Counted from the first letter of the stretch, positions 22,001 to 33,190 are shown. The stretch: DNA of 64,000 nt from Lumnitzera littorea (GCA_024138015.1 JAMXBB010000003.1:73429813-73493812); one strand, 5' to 3'. Numbers and translations are program-made. Notes: a model not told the origin generated them from the letters alone.

Positions 22001-23726
22001 TTCTTATTGATGGAAACTGAAGAGAAGCTATGCTATAGATGATTAGATTGTTAACACTGCTTAAAGAATAGAAGAAATCAATTACTAAGACAAGATAATG
22101 AAGACAAAAAAGCTATAAAAGGACTTAAATACCCTACTTATCAATGGAAGCTAAAGAAGACTTATGCTATACATGATTGGATTGCTTATATTGTATGAAG
22201 AATAGAAAATGCCAAATGATGAAGATGACATAATGAGGATAACAAAGATTTAAAGAGAACAATCGATAATTGGAGGGTAATAATTTTATAAGAGGTACCT
22301 AATATTACAAAAACATGAGTAAGGGATAATTTAGGGATAACAATTATTTACAGATCATGGGCAATGAATATTTATAAGTTGAAGGATTTTTTTACCTTTT
22401 TTTTTTTGTACACATGGGTTATTGAACAAATTTCTAATATAAGTACAAAAAAAAAAAAGGAAAAGAATGAATATACAAATAACATACAAGTAAAGCACAC
22501 CCATGTAGATGTAAGACTAGTGATAGGATAATAGTGCGATACGTTATAAAAAAATTTCAGAGTTGTAGCTTTATTAAAATCCTATAGTAAAATCGATTGA
22601 GTATAAATGAGCTAGACCCTTGTTGGGTTTATAATTTTTCTATATGTACGAATATAAACAAAGTGTAGAGAAAATTTTAATAGTTTACAAGGGATTTTTT
22701 TTTTTTTTACATGAAAAGAAAAAACATAGAAAAAATTGTACGACCAACATGTCACATGGGAAAATAATAAAATTACAACTCCTTACTTATGATATATATA
22801 TATATATATATATTTTAAAACATTACACTAATATTCATTTGCTTGCCCACAAAAGATTTTAATGCAATTTAGTGGGTTCGGTCTTAAATATTGTTGTGCC
22901 ACTTTTTATTTGTAAAATGAACAAAAAAAGAGCTAGTACATAATACCTATGTTACAAGATAATACATGAGCAACCATATAATACACAAAAAAAAAAAAAA
23001 AATCAAAGATAACAATATATACAACAAAGTATAGTATAAAATTAATGCAATATCCTACAAACGCATGCCATGTAATAAAGGTCAGTAAATATTAAATTAT
23101 AGAAATGGAATCATCATAAACCTATAATCAAGGAATACACTTATATATTAGTGTATTGAAATAAAAAAAAAAAATGAAGCTCATGGACACTTGTATATAA
23201 AGGTATTGATTCTTTTAATTTCCCCTCTTTTTTTTTTTTTTTAAAAAGAAAGCCTAACCAATCGCAGATTATCAAATTTTCCTATAATTTAACATTGACT
23301 AACCCTTTTTTTTTTTCAAAAAAAACAAAAAAATAATGTAGGAGAGTAGGGTTTATAAGTCTTAGGTTTTGTAACTTTAGGTATTTCTAGAGAAAAACCT
23401 AGTGGGTTATATCGAAGCATGAGTAGGCTTACCTATCACTACTAGGCAAGGGTAAAGATTCTAACAACCTAAGGGTTACATAATGGCGGCCTGTTTTAAG
23501 TACTTAAGGTGGCTTAGATCCGACTATATCTAAGCATACGAATGATTTTTCTTTTTTAAAAGAAAGCTCTTGAATCCCCAGTAACAAGCCTATTGGGCTA
23601 AGCTTTTCTTGGAGGCTTGTATTACTAAAACCTAGTTAGTACAACTAAATTACAATATATTTATAAAAAAATAAAAAAATGAAAGCCCATTAATTAATTT
23701 TATTTTTACATGGTTAGCTTACTAGT
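19041..23726 (-). other. Interior of element A without recognisable genes
   Basis: I recognise no retroviral domain on either strand. Parts match the interior of B: the T/C-rich tract and its downstream flank at about 20435-20700 match 35155-35420. The segment at about 22980-23720 matches 56220-56950, next to the PBS. It contains homopolymer runs, a (TA)n tract near 22792-22814 and a T/C tract at 20436-20510. The region adjoining the PBS holds a segment near 23470-23545 (GGTTACATAATGGCGG) that is also found in C near 53590 and in B near 56700. Confidence 0.6.
22792..22814. repeat. (TA)n microsatellite
   Basis: An uninterrupted run of about eleven TA units in the interior of element A. Confidence 0.9.
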
Positions 23727-23746
23727 GTCCTTAGTGGAGCTGTCAA
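23727..23746 (-). other. Primer binding site of element A (Arg-tRNA type)
   Basis: The plus strand reads GTCCTTAGTGGAGCTGTCAA. Its complement is a decayed form of the site that pairs with arginine tRNA in Tat/Ogre-type elements. B and C have the equivalent at 56955-56974 and about 53827-53846. Confidence 0.72.
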
Positions 23747-23749
23747 TTC

Positions 23750-25721
23750 TATTGAGGCATATTTTGATTTTTTCTAATTTAACTTATAGTAAGCCTAACC
23801 CGCTTCATATAAATTATTCGACATTAAATTAAGGAAAAATTTTGATTTAAAAAAATGTTTTAAAAAATTAGAGTTAACAACCAGTTAAATTAGTAAAAAA
23901 TAAAATTAAGGTTTTCGAGTGGGAAAACCCTAATTTAGCTACTAGTTTGTGGCTATTCTAAAAAAAATAATTTTTAGAAAATTAATAAGAAAAAACTAAG
24001 TTTGGGGACTAACTTGTTAAGACTAAGTTACCATGTAAAAAAAAAAAAAAAAAGAAAACTAATAGGCTTTTATTTTTTTATAATTCGTCTAAAAATGCTA
24101 AGATATGTATAGACATATAAAAATGTAACTAAAATGAATTTTTTATGATTTCTTATTACGAATTTTTAAGAAAAAGAAATTTTTTTTTTATTTTTTATAG
24201 CCGCCCCAAATGCATATGTACTTGCCAGTTGGGACCAAACCAATGTAGTTCTTTTATTTCTAGAAAAGATTTAGTAGGTGGATCTTTTTTTAAAAGAAAT
24301 CGAGCCGGATTTATATTAGTTATCAATTTATTATATATATATTTTTAAAAAAGCTAAAAAGATCTAACTTCGGAAATCTATTTTTTAAAAAAACACCTAA
24401 CTAATTAAATCTTTTGAAAAACTCCGATTAAGATTTTTTGTATTTTAAAAAAACTACTAAGTGTCAAAAATTGATTTTTTTTTTTTAAATCCTAAATGCA
24501 AGATGTACTAAGATATGTGTCAATTTCGAAGATATGAATCTCAGAGAAAAGATATGCAACTTAAAAAAAAAAATGTAACTTTGGTTAAAAAAATGCAACT
24601 TAACTAAAATTTATCAAACAATTAGAAATTATCTAAAAATTGCAAAATGGCATGACAATTATTAAAATTGATAAAAAAACCTATACTAAAAAAAAGTTAG
24701 TAGAATAAATTGATTAATTAAAAAAATAAAAATAACTAACTAACTAAAATAATTTATTTAATTACCTAAATGGGTCAAATCGTGTAGGTGATTTGATGTA
24801 CATGGCTGTGTGAATTGTGCACAGGTCGTAGATAGTAGATGTTGTACCATGCATGAGTGATTGGAATGTAGGGTATGTGTGTGTTATGAGCTATGATCGT
24901 GTGTGTGTGAGTGTGTTAACCGTGTGTTTGTATGTGTATTGAGTGTTAACTATGTGTGAGAGAGAGTAAAGTGCAAGCGTGTATGTATGTTGACCGAGTT
25001 GGGATGTGTGTGTATGTGTTGAGCATGGATTATGTGTATGTGTGTTGAGTATGTCAAACATGAGCAGGGATTGAGTGATATGTGCATTGAAATTGTGTGG
25101 TGAATAACGTGAGGGAATGTGTGTGAATGTGTAGGGAATTAGGAGAGTGGCATGTGGAATTGTATGTGACTTTGGGATTTGTATGAATGTATGTGAATTC
25201 GAAAACTTAAATTTTTTATAACACATTGTCCACTATTTATAAGCCATAAATTTGGATCTTTTGGATCTTTTTGGATGAAGATGCAATCTTAACAAATTTA
25301 AGATACGATGATATGATAATACCTAATTTGGATTCATTAAAGATTTAACTCAGTTTCTAAAAACCCTATATTGATTTGGGTTTTCTATCTTGGGCTTGAT
25401 TTAGTCCATTTTAATTTAGTCTAAAATATCCACTAACCCATTTAATAAATTCTAAATCTCTTTAATCCAATATAAATTAGATAAAAAAAAAAATTCCCTT
25501 TATATTGGATTGGACTAAAAAATATTTTAATGAAGCCCAACTATTCATTAACTCTGAATTTATTAAATTGAAGGTACGCCATTGTCCAATTTGACCTTAA
25601 ATGACTGACTTGACTTGACACGACACTTTTATTATCATTTTTTCATTTATTTATTATTATTTTTTAAAACTTGGTCTAATAAAAAAAAAATCCTAAGGAT
25701 GGCAAAAATGAGGTGTCTATA
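23750..25721 (-). repeat. 5' LTR of element A
   Basis: It spans TATTGAGGCATATTTTG to GGTGTCTATA on the plus strand, about 1.97 kb, and aligns with 5748-7680. The end next to ATTGG is in minus sense TATAGACACC, close to the Tat-type start TGTAGACACC. The minus-strand TATA box is at 25232-25243. The GT-rich stretch at 24885-25200 (CA-rich in the transcribed sense) produces a long low-complexity open frame that is not a gene. Confidence 0.88.
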
Positions 25722-25726
25722 ATTGG
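25722..25726. repeat. Right target-site duplication of A (ATTGG)
   Basis: Identical to 5743-5747, directly followed by backbone RT sequence. Confidence 0.9.
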
Positions 25727-26340
25727 AAGTTAAAAGATGCTACCTGAAAGGATCATTTTCCTTTACCCTTCTTAGATTAGATGATTAAATGATTGGTAGG
25801 ACATGAGTACTACTTTTTGTAGATGGATATTTCGAATACAATTATATTTGCCTAGCTCTAGAAGATCAAGAAAAGATCACTTTCACATGTACATATGGGA
25901 CTTCTCCTTTTAGAAAGATGCCATTTGGATTTTGCAATGCTCTAACTACTTTTCAGCGATACATGACATTAATATTCTTAGAAATGATTGTAAAAGGGAT
26001 TAAGGTGTTTATAGATGATTTCTTAGTGTATTGAGTTGCATTTGAAAAGTGCCTTGAGAATTTGGTGGTAGTTTTGAGGTAGTATAAGGAGACTCACTTA
26101 ATATCGAACTGAGAGAAATTTCATTTGATGGTATAAGAAGGGATTGTGTTAGAACATAAGATCTCCAAGAAGGGAATAAAAGAAGATAAGATGAAGGTCA
26201 AGGTCATTGCTAAGTTACCTTCACTTACCAATGTGGAAAATAATTGAAGTTTCCTTAGATATGCTAAATTTTATCGTTGATTCATAAAGGATTTCTTTAA
26301 GATCTCAATACTACTCTATGCTCTATTGGTACATTTGATT
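25727..26340 (+). pseudogene. pol: Reverse transcriptase of the backbone element, second part
   Basis: The reading resumes with KLKDAT, KDHFPLPFLD and LVGHEYYFL. After a frame change it continues with LALEDQEKITFTCTYGTSPF and RKMPFGFCNALTTFQRYM. The catalytic box is preserved as KVFIDDFLVY (about 26003-26032), unlike the two chromoviruses in the window. The thumb region follows (KISKKGIKEDKMKVKVIAKL, FLRYAKFYR). Stops and at least one frameshift remain. It fits the Athila/Tat lineage and joins exactly to 5747 once A is excluded. Confidence 0.85.
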
Positions 26341-26780
26341 TTGTCCACAATTGCATAAAAGAATTCGATACACTAAAGGAGAAACTAATAACTATACCTA
26401 TTATTGTAGCTCATAATTGGATGTTACCATTTAAGCTCATGTGTGATGCTAGTGATACAATAGTAGGAGTATAGGATATTCTAGACAATTTACTATATAA
26501 GTAGAATGCTTAGTGATGCTCAAAGAAATTATGCAACCATAAAAAAGGAATTACTAGTTGTGACGTTTGCACTTGATAAGTTCCAATTTTACCTGATAGG
26601 ATCCAAGGTGATAATATTCATTGATCATGAAACCTTAAAATATCTATTAAATAAGCTAAATGCAAAGCTAAGGCTCATTTGTTGGGTTCTCTTATTATAA
26701 TAATTTGATCTATTAATTAAAGATAGAAGAGGTAGTGAGAACACAGTAGCAAACCATTCATCCTAAATCCTAACTAATGA
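26340..26780 (+). pseudogene. pol: RNase H of the backbone element
   Basis: It contains PFKLMCDASDTIVGV (catalytic aspartate in CDASD, about 26431-26475), then an open segment at 26506-26700 with LSDAQRNYATIKKELLVVTF, ALDKFQFYLIGSKVIIFIDH and ETLKYLLNKLNAKLRLI, and the end DRRGSENTVANH-like near 26725-26760. Order and spacing match Athila/Tat pol. Stops lie between these blocks. Confidence 0.82.
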
Positions 26781-26849
26781 AAGTAGTCAACTAATCTAAG
26801 AAAGTTTTCTAGATGAACAACTATATATAACCAGCTCAACTCAATGGCC

Positions 26850-27512
26850 TTGGTATGTAGACATGGTCAACTACCTAGTCAAAAGGGTTATGCCATATGA
26901 TCTTGATCACAATTAGTGATGAAAATTTTTGAAAGAAGTGTAGAATTACTCTTAGGAAGACTCATATTCATTCAAATGTTGTACAAATCAAGTAATTAGG
27001 TGTTGCGTAGCTACCCTAGAGTTATAAGATATTATCAATCATCTACTATCATAAGAAGCCTATAAGGGGGATTTTGGCATAAATTGCACAATAGTAAATA
27101 TCTTGCAATGTAGATTTTATTGGCCTACTATATTTGTTGACTACATAGCATATGTGATGAAATGCCTAAGATGTCAGCAAACAAGTAACATTTTAAGGCG
27201 GAATGAAATGCCACAATATTAAATTCTTATTGTTGAGATTTTTGATGTTTGGGGCATAGATATTATGGGATCATTTTCCACATCTTTGTCAAATAAGTAC
27301 ATCTTAGTAACAGTGGATTGTGTTTCTAAATGGGCAAAAGCTATTGCCTTACCTATCAATGACTCTAGGAATGTCCTTAAGTTTCTTAAGACGAATATGT
27401 TCATATGTTTAAGTGTCCTAAGTGTGATAATCAATGATGGGGGAACAAATTTTAGAAATAAGCTGGTTGAGAATTTATCAACTAGGTATGGGGTTAAAAA
27501 GTTGCATTACCC
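26850..27512 (+). pseudogene. pol: Integrase of the backbone element, N-terminal part and core
   Basis: The zinc-binding region shows ILQCRFYWPTIFVDYIAYVM and KCLRCQQTSNILRRNEMPQY (about 27100-27225), including the CxxC pair. The core is open at 27265-27519: MGSFSTSLSNKYILVTVDCV, SKWAKAIALPINDSRNVLKF, then VIINDGGTNFRNKLVENLST, holding two of the catalytic acidic residues (VD and the INDGGTNF segment). The frame is lost at YGVKKLHYP, where a roughly 0.93-kb insertion begins. Confidence 0.84.
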
Positions 27513-28440
27513 CATCTAATGCAAACCAAAACTAAAAATAGACAAGGCTGGTCATAAGGATAGGTTTAAGCTCACCGAAAGCTCGAAAAGGGTAATGGGA
27601 AATGCGCGAAAGAATAGAAAAGTAAGTACACAAACCTACGAATATCTTTAAAGGATTTGACGCACCAGTGAAATTTTCGAGGACTCATAGCATAGCTCAA
27701 TATGATGCACTAGTTGATTCGATGAGGTTATTCGCCACCTAGTCTTGCTTAAGGTTTAAGATAAGAGTGAAGTAAGAGTAAAGAAGCTAACGAGAGCAAT
27801 GTTCATCGAGGAAATATTCAGTACATTGATGATCATAAGATGATGTGTGGATACATATAAAGTGGGTATTTATACATGAGAAGTTAGGGTAACTTGCCTA
27901 AAAATGGAAAAGAAAAAAAAAAGGTATTGTCCTAAAGAAGTAATGTATAAGGAATTCAAAGGGTAAAAATGAATATTTAATGAAAGACAATGATTAAGGT
28001 AGAAGATTCTCCATGTAGTCTTGGATACATAGTAGTAATGTATTGGGGACAACATTGGAAGATGTAGACAAGATAGTACGGTTTAGTCAGGTGGCTGAGT
28101 AAGCATGTACTCACTTAAGCAAGTGTGGCTAAGGGATTGTGTAAGATCAATATCTTGGCCTCTTGACACCAATGTAGTTGAGTAAGTGGTCAGTTTAGTT
28201 AGGGTCGAGCAAGTGCATGGAGTTTAGCTGTTATCAGGGCATTCTTCTAGTCAACATATGATTTCTAAGAGATGTGCAGTCACTTGGCTCAATGTAGAGA
28301 GTTGGTTGGCAATAGGGAATAGCTTGGTCTTAGCAGGAGTTGGTTGGAGCATGAGGATTCACCTTATTAGTCCTTCTAGTCCTTTAGCTCAGCTATGGGT
28401 TAAAGACTTAGTAGCTTGATTTCTATCATTATCCCCCTCA
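27513..28440 (-). mobile_element. Probable solo LTR inserted in backbone integrase
   Basis: This block interrupts integrase between LHYP and PQTSG. The integrase bases on each side are duplicated as CATTACCCC (about 27504-27512) and CATTATCCCC (about 28426-28435). It has no coding similarity. On the minus strand it has a TATA box (GTATAAATAC near 27867-27876) and starts about TGATAGAAATCAAGC, which suggests an LTR in minus orientation. The exact ends do not resolve into a clean 5-bp duplication, so another class of insertion is possible. Confidence 0.45.
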
Positions 28441-28846
28441 GACAAGCGGATTAGTTGATATATCAAATCGAGAATTAAAATAGATTTTAGATAAAATTAT
28501 TAGTGCTTTAAGGAAGGATTGGACTTTAAAGTTAGATGATGCGTTGTAGGTCTATAGAACTACCTACAAGAACCCTATAGGAATGTCCCCCTATCAAATG
28601 GTTTATGGAAAAGCTTGTTACCTCTCGGTTGAAATTTAGCATAAAGCATATTAGGCTATAAAATTCCTGAATTTTGATAAAACCTCAGTGGGAGGTCATT
28701 AATTGCTCCAATGAATGAATTGGAGGGATTTAAGAATGAAACCTTTGAAAATGTTCAAATTTACAAGGAAAAGACAAAGAGGTGGCATGATAAAAAAAAA
28801 AATACTCTACAAGAATTTCAAAGTAAGATAGAAGGTTCTCTTATAT
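28441..28846 (+). pseudogene. pol: Integrase of the backbone element, middle part
   Basis: The reading resumes with PQTSG, VDISNRELK, then LRKDWTLKLDDAL, VYRTTYKNPIGMSPYQMVYG and KACYLSVEI, the conserved end of the integrase core in Athila/Tat elements. It continues to LYKNFKV and KVLLY, where the hAT-like insertion begins at 28847. Several TAG/TAA codons are present. Confidence 0.85.
28839..28846. repeat. 8-bp target duplication of the hAT-like element, left copy
   Basis: TCTTATAT here corresponds to TCCTATAA at 29762-29769, six of eight bases matching. Eight base pairs is the target length of hAT transposons. Confidence 0.6.
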
Positions 28847-29761
28847 TAGGTATGTAATTGGGCAGGTCTTAATAAGGTATTTGACTTGTCCAAGCTGGTA
28901 AAAACATTATAGAGTCAAAACCTATAGGGTTTAGGGTTGGGTTATGGGATTCCCAAAAAAACCCGATAAAAAAACTTAGCCCAATAAAAAAAAATATTGA
29001 TAATTAAAAGGTTCGTATGTTATTAGTTATTATACATGGCCTACATACATTTTACATTATGTTACGTCTAAGTGCCTTGACCCCTTCAACCTTCTCATTT
29101 GACTGTTGTTGAATAGTTTATTCTTTTCTTCTTTTTTTTTTTTTTTTAAATTTTCACTTTTTAGTCATTAGTCTCTCTTTAGGTAACATAAAACCCTAGC
29201 CATTGTTTATTTATCATCGCTTCGCTTGTTACTCCACTTTCCTATTTCCCTTAACCTCATGGGCTCATCTAGTTTATGGAGTAAAGAGGTAAATCATTTA
29301 ATTTTCATGCTTTGAAACTAAACAATCGACATTGTTTCTTTCGTTTTCTGTTTTAATGAATTGAATGAAAATTCTTGTCTCGTGACCTTAGGTGCATCTA
29401 TTTTGCGATAAATGTTAATTTTAGAACATATTTACAATTCTCCTTAAAGGGATTCATATTCGATATTTTCAAGTGACTTAGATTCAAGCATGTTATAATG
29501 TGGAATTTGGTCATCTTCATTCACTATTCTCATTAAGAACTTCTTAAGACTTTCGCTAACACATCACTACAGTCTATGTGAAGTCTACATGGGTTAGGTC
29601 GGGTGGGTATCAGATCAGCATTTTTCTAATAAGGGCGAGTCACGGGTTACTCTTTAAAAACCATATAGGGTTCTTCGTGGGTTTTGGAAACCTATTAATC
29701 CAATCAAGGTGGGTTCAGGTTTTATAAAACTCGTTCCAAACCTACCCTGATTGCATCCCTA
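28847..29761. mobile_element. Non-autonomous hAT-like DNA transposon (915 bp)
   Basis: The left end TAGGTATGTAATTGGGCAGG and the inverted right end TAGGGATGCAATCAGGGTAGG form imperfect terminal inverted repeats of about 23 bp, typical of hAT elements whose ends start C/TAGGG. An 8-bp target duplication with two mismatches flanks it. It interrupts the backbone integrase, which reads from KVLLY to NACLRLFP on removal. No transposase reading frame was seen, so it would depend on an enzyme supplied in trans. Confidence 0.72.
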
Positions 29762-29990
29762 TCCTATAAAATGCTTGCTTAAGGTTATTTCCTAGGAAGA
29801 TGTGGTCGAAATGGATAAGGCCATACATAATAATTAGGATATTGCCTCATGGAGCAATTGAAGTCAAAAGAGAGAAAGGAGAAACCTTTTAGAGTAAATA
29901 GGTATATGCTGAAACCTTTCTTTGAGGAAAAAAAGAAGAAGCGAAAAGGATTGCATATTTGGAAGATCTACCATGAAGGAAACATTGAAA
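29762..29990 (+). pseudogene. pol: Integrase C-terminal tail of the backbone element
   Basis: After the hAT-like insertion the sequence gives CLRLFPRKMWSKWIRPYIII, RILPHGAIEV, then in another frame EKPFRVNRYMLKPFFEEKKK. These are the C-terminal GP-type module and end of Athila/Tat pol. The pol relic ends near 29990. Downstream near 30010-30030 the bases GGTGAGAGGCATCCTAACAC resemble the motif commonly found after pol in this group. Confidence 0.78.
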
Positions 29991-30272
29991 AGCCAAGTTG
30001 AAGGCTTAAAAACAAATGCTTGGTGAGAGGCATCCTAACACATCATCTTTCCCATTCTTTTTATTTAGTTTATGTCAAAGTCTTTTGATTTTAGAGTCTA
30101 TTTAGTTATGTTTCTTTTATGTTACGTAGGCACTTGTGAATAAATAAAGAAAGGTCGAATTCAACATCCTAAGACACCGTCAAAGGAAATTCAAAATGGA
30201 ATCAAGAACTCATAATGCACTAAGAAACCAAAGGAGTTTCATTTAAAATTTTCCTCTCTTACTTTTCAAGCA
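29991..30272 (+). other. Post-pol untranslated region of the backbone element
   Basis: Non-coding on both strands. It follows the end of integrase and runs up to the insertion site of element B, as expected for the region between pol and the 3' LTR in Athila/Tat elements. Confidence 0.5.
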
Positions 30273-30277
30273 TGCAT
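30273..30277. repeat. Left target-site duplication of B (TGCAT)
   Basis: TGCAT precedes TATTGAG, the decayed LTR edge, and recurs at 57823-57827 just after the LTR end TCTACA. Confidence 0.65.
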
Positions 30278-33145
30278 TATTGAGTTCTATCTTGGTTTTC
30301 CTCAATTGAACCTATATTAAGCCTAACTCGCTTAGTACAGATTACTCGATATTAAATTAAGGAAAAACATATTTCTTTTAAAAAAATATAAAAAATATTT
30401 TAAAAAATAATTCGGAGTTGCCAACTAATAAAACTAGTAAAAAAGTCAAATTAGGATTTTTCGAGTGGACAAAGCTTAATTTAGACACTAGTTTACAAAT
30501 TATTTAAAAAATTAAATTTTCAGAAAATTTAATAAAAAAATATGAATTTAGGGACTAACTTATTAAGATTAAGTTACCATGCAAAAATTAAAAAAAAAAA
30601 ACTAATAGGCCTTTATTTTTGTAATTTTTAGAAAAATGAGAAAACATGCAAAGGATGTGAAAATGCATAAAAATGATTTTTTAAATACGAAAATTTCCAA
30701 AATATGAAAAGAAAAACAAAATATTTTACAAATTTTATAGTTCCCTTGGAGGTACCAATGTACTAGTTCATCATGATTAAACCAACTGTAGTTCTCTTTT
30801 TTGAAAAAAACTTTAGAGGGTTGGTTCTTTTTATTTTAAAAACCTAGGCCAAGTTTACATTTTTAATCATTTATTATTTTCTAAAAGAAAAAAAAAACCT
30901 AGAAAGATAAAATTTTATCGCTAATTTAAAAAAAACCTAAAAATCTAAATTTTGAAAAAAATCAAATTAAAATTTTTATTAAAGAAAACCAACTAAGCGA
31001 TAAAAATTTTTATTTCTCAAAAGAAATCCTAAAAATGTGTGTTTTATGAAAATTTGCTAAAATGATGCAAAGTATGCAATTATTGGTAAAAGATATGAAA
31101 TACTTATGGAAAAAAAATGCAAAAGATTAAAAAACCCAACTAAGAATAGATATCAAGACCTGTAAAAAACTCATGTTAGTACTAATTAAACTATTTTTAA
31201 TTTTTAATTTTTTAATTAAAGAAAAATAAATCAAATGGCAAGACTATTAGTCCCTATAAGAACTATAACTTAAAACCTACACAAGACTTAAACTAAGGTT
31301 AGTATAATAAAAACTAATAACATCAACTAAAGAAATAAATAAACAAAGAAAGAAAATGAAAATGAATAAAAGCCTAACACCTACCTAAACTAAAGTTAGC
31401 ATGCAGTCGACCTTGGACCAAGGTAAGGGATGCTCAGGTCGAACCAAACCAAAGGGATGCATACGTTGGTTCAGGTTTAGATATGGATCTCTAAATGGAC
31501 GTGGGTTGGGTTATGGTCAACAACCATAACAATAGCTGAAACAACTTCTCAAGGTAGCTTTGCTTCCATATTTTAAGTGGAAAATTGTATCTTTATGAGA
31601 AAGCAATTGATGAAACGTTGATTAGGACTAGCACTACGACTTATGGTAGCTACCTTGGTAGGTTTTAAAATCAAGTCATGGCATTACTTGGAGAATGAGT
31701 GGCGACAGTAGTTAAAAAGGGGTTAATGAGGACTGGGTTTGGTTTAGTGTTGTTGTCAGGTGGAGGGTGATAGAGAGAGAGGTCGATTGCTAGGTTGGCA
31801 TGCTAATGGACATTGGAAGTGATTGGGTGGTTGTTGGGTGTGAGAGTAGGTAATAGGTGGTCATAAAGTGGACTAGGTTATTGCTTCTAGCTTCAGATCA
31901 ATCATAGGGGGTGAAGAAGAGAGGTAAGGTTGGAGTTGTGTAGTAGAGCAGTGATATATGTATGTGAAAGCTTGTTGGCTGTTGTACAAACTTGAAGAAG
32001 ACGTCGGGTTCGGTCGAAGTGTATTTTATAGTAAGCTAGCTTCGAGGATTGAATGGTTAGGTGTGTATGAGTATCGAGTGAAGTTAAGACTGGGGGTTGT
32101 CGATGGTCTTACTATTGGCTACAGTAGGGTTTACGTGATCAAGTGTGGGTGATGGCTAGGATGAGGAAGGGTGTTTGGGTAGCTGATGTGTCGTGGTTGT
32201 ATGAGTACTAGGTTGAAGATGATGTATGGTTGTATGTTATGTTCTTTTTAAATTAATTCTCCTACTCTCCCCTTCATTCTATAATCTAAGCTTTCTTTTA
32301 TAGATTGCCAAACTGAATCAAGTTTGTTATCCTGGTCCGCTTTCATTGGCCATAGATGAGATTTAAACTCTAACTTGATCTTATCAAATTATGAAGATTT
32401 GATAATATATGTTGTTGAATCGGTTCTTAGAAACTTAATCAACTTTCCTTTGTTTTCTGCTTATTTCTTGCGCTCGGTTGGGTATGGAAGAAAATAAAAT
32501 CACATGAGTAGTACGTGACAATGCATGGGGAAAAATAGAAGCATGACTTGTGCTTATGATGGCTCGAATCCACAACCTCATATTTCAACGCAGACGCTCA
32601 AATCAGCTGAGCTGTGCTTAGTTTCTCAACAAGTGTTGAACTTAAATTATAGTTAACCATTTCAAAATAAGTCACACTTTAATTTTGTTTTCTAAACCCA
32701 AGCCCAATTTGCTCTAGCTTATTTTTTTTAAATGACCTAAACATATTTACCTAATAAAAAAATATATATGCTAAATACTTTTTAATACATTTTTAATTTA
32801 ATAAACTCGAGCCTTATTTTTAGCTCAATAAAAGTTATTTTTAAATTGGATGAAATTCCACTTTAGGAGCTTATATATTTTATTGGACTATTCTCAAAAT
32901 ACTTTTTTCTAATAAAGCCTAACTTTTAAAAAAACTAATAATTTATTTAGTTGCATGTACATTTTATTATTATCTAATTAGATCCTGAACGACTAATTAA
33001 CTTGGCTTTGACACTTTTGACACATTTTTAAAAATTTTTCAATTTCTTTTTATTTTTCAATTTTTTGGATTTTTTCGTAAACCTAACCCAAAAGTAAAAA
33101 GATACTAAAATTCAAATAAAGGGTAGTAAAGATGAGATGTCTATA
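30278..33145 (-). repeat. 3' LTR of element B
   Basis: About 2.87 kb, from TATTGAGTTCTATC to GATGTCTATA on the plus strand. Its first 240 bp and last 580 bp match the right LTR; the intervening 2 kb (about 30515-32560) is missing there. A minus-strand TATA box (CTATAAAAG) lies at 32295-32303. The stretch at about 31400-32230 is relatively G-rich and would be R/U5. The polypurine tract and hairpin follow at 33146. Confidence 0.8.
32295..32303 (-). promoter_or_regulatory. TATA box in the 3' LTR of B
   Basis: CTATAAAAG on the minus strand. The matching position in the 5' LTR is deleted, so B could not start transcription from its own 5' LTR. Confidence 0.45.
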
Positions 33146-33190
33146 GGTGCTCCTCTTTATAGTAAAGTTTATACAAACTTCGTTATAAAG
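33146..33190 (-). other. Polypurine tract and hairpin of element B
   Basis: On the minus strand AAAGAGGAGCACC abuts the LTR. The hairpin arms on the plus strand are CTTTATAGTAAAGTTT (33155-33170) and AAACTTCGTTATAAAG (33175-33190) with a 4-base loop, pairing at about 14 of 16 positions. The arms correspond to those of A and C although the flanking arrays differ. Confidence 0.75.

Larger units (their letters stand above)
5748..25721 (-). mobile_element. Element A: Tat/Ogre-type LTR retrotransposon without recognisable coding region
   Basis: A lies within the backbone RT, flanked by perfect 5-bp duplications ATTGG (5743-5747 and 25722-25726). Read on the minus strand it runs 5' LTR (25721-23750), arginine-tRNA-like PBS, about 4.7 kb without recognisable coding, a 36-bp tandem array, hairpin, polypurine tract and 3' LTR (7680-5748). 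No gag, protease, RT or integrase is recognisable, so it resembles a LARD-like non-autonomous derivative. Parts of its interior match element B, including the region next to the PBS and the T/C-rich segment. Chromovirus F splits the tandem array. The orientation rests on PBS, PPT and TATA positions, which all agree. Confidence 0.85.

Noticed and set aside
24891..25226. 111-codon minus-strand frame rich in His and Thr
   Set aside because: Translation of the GT-rich part of an LTR; low complexity, and not open in the other LTR.
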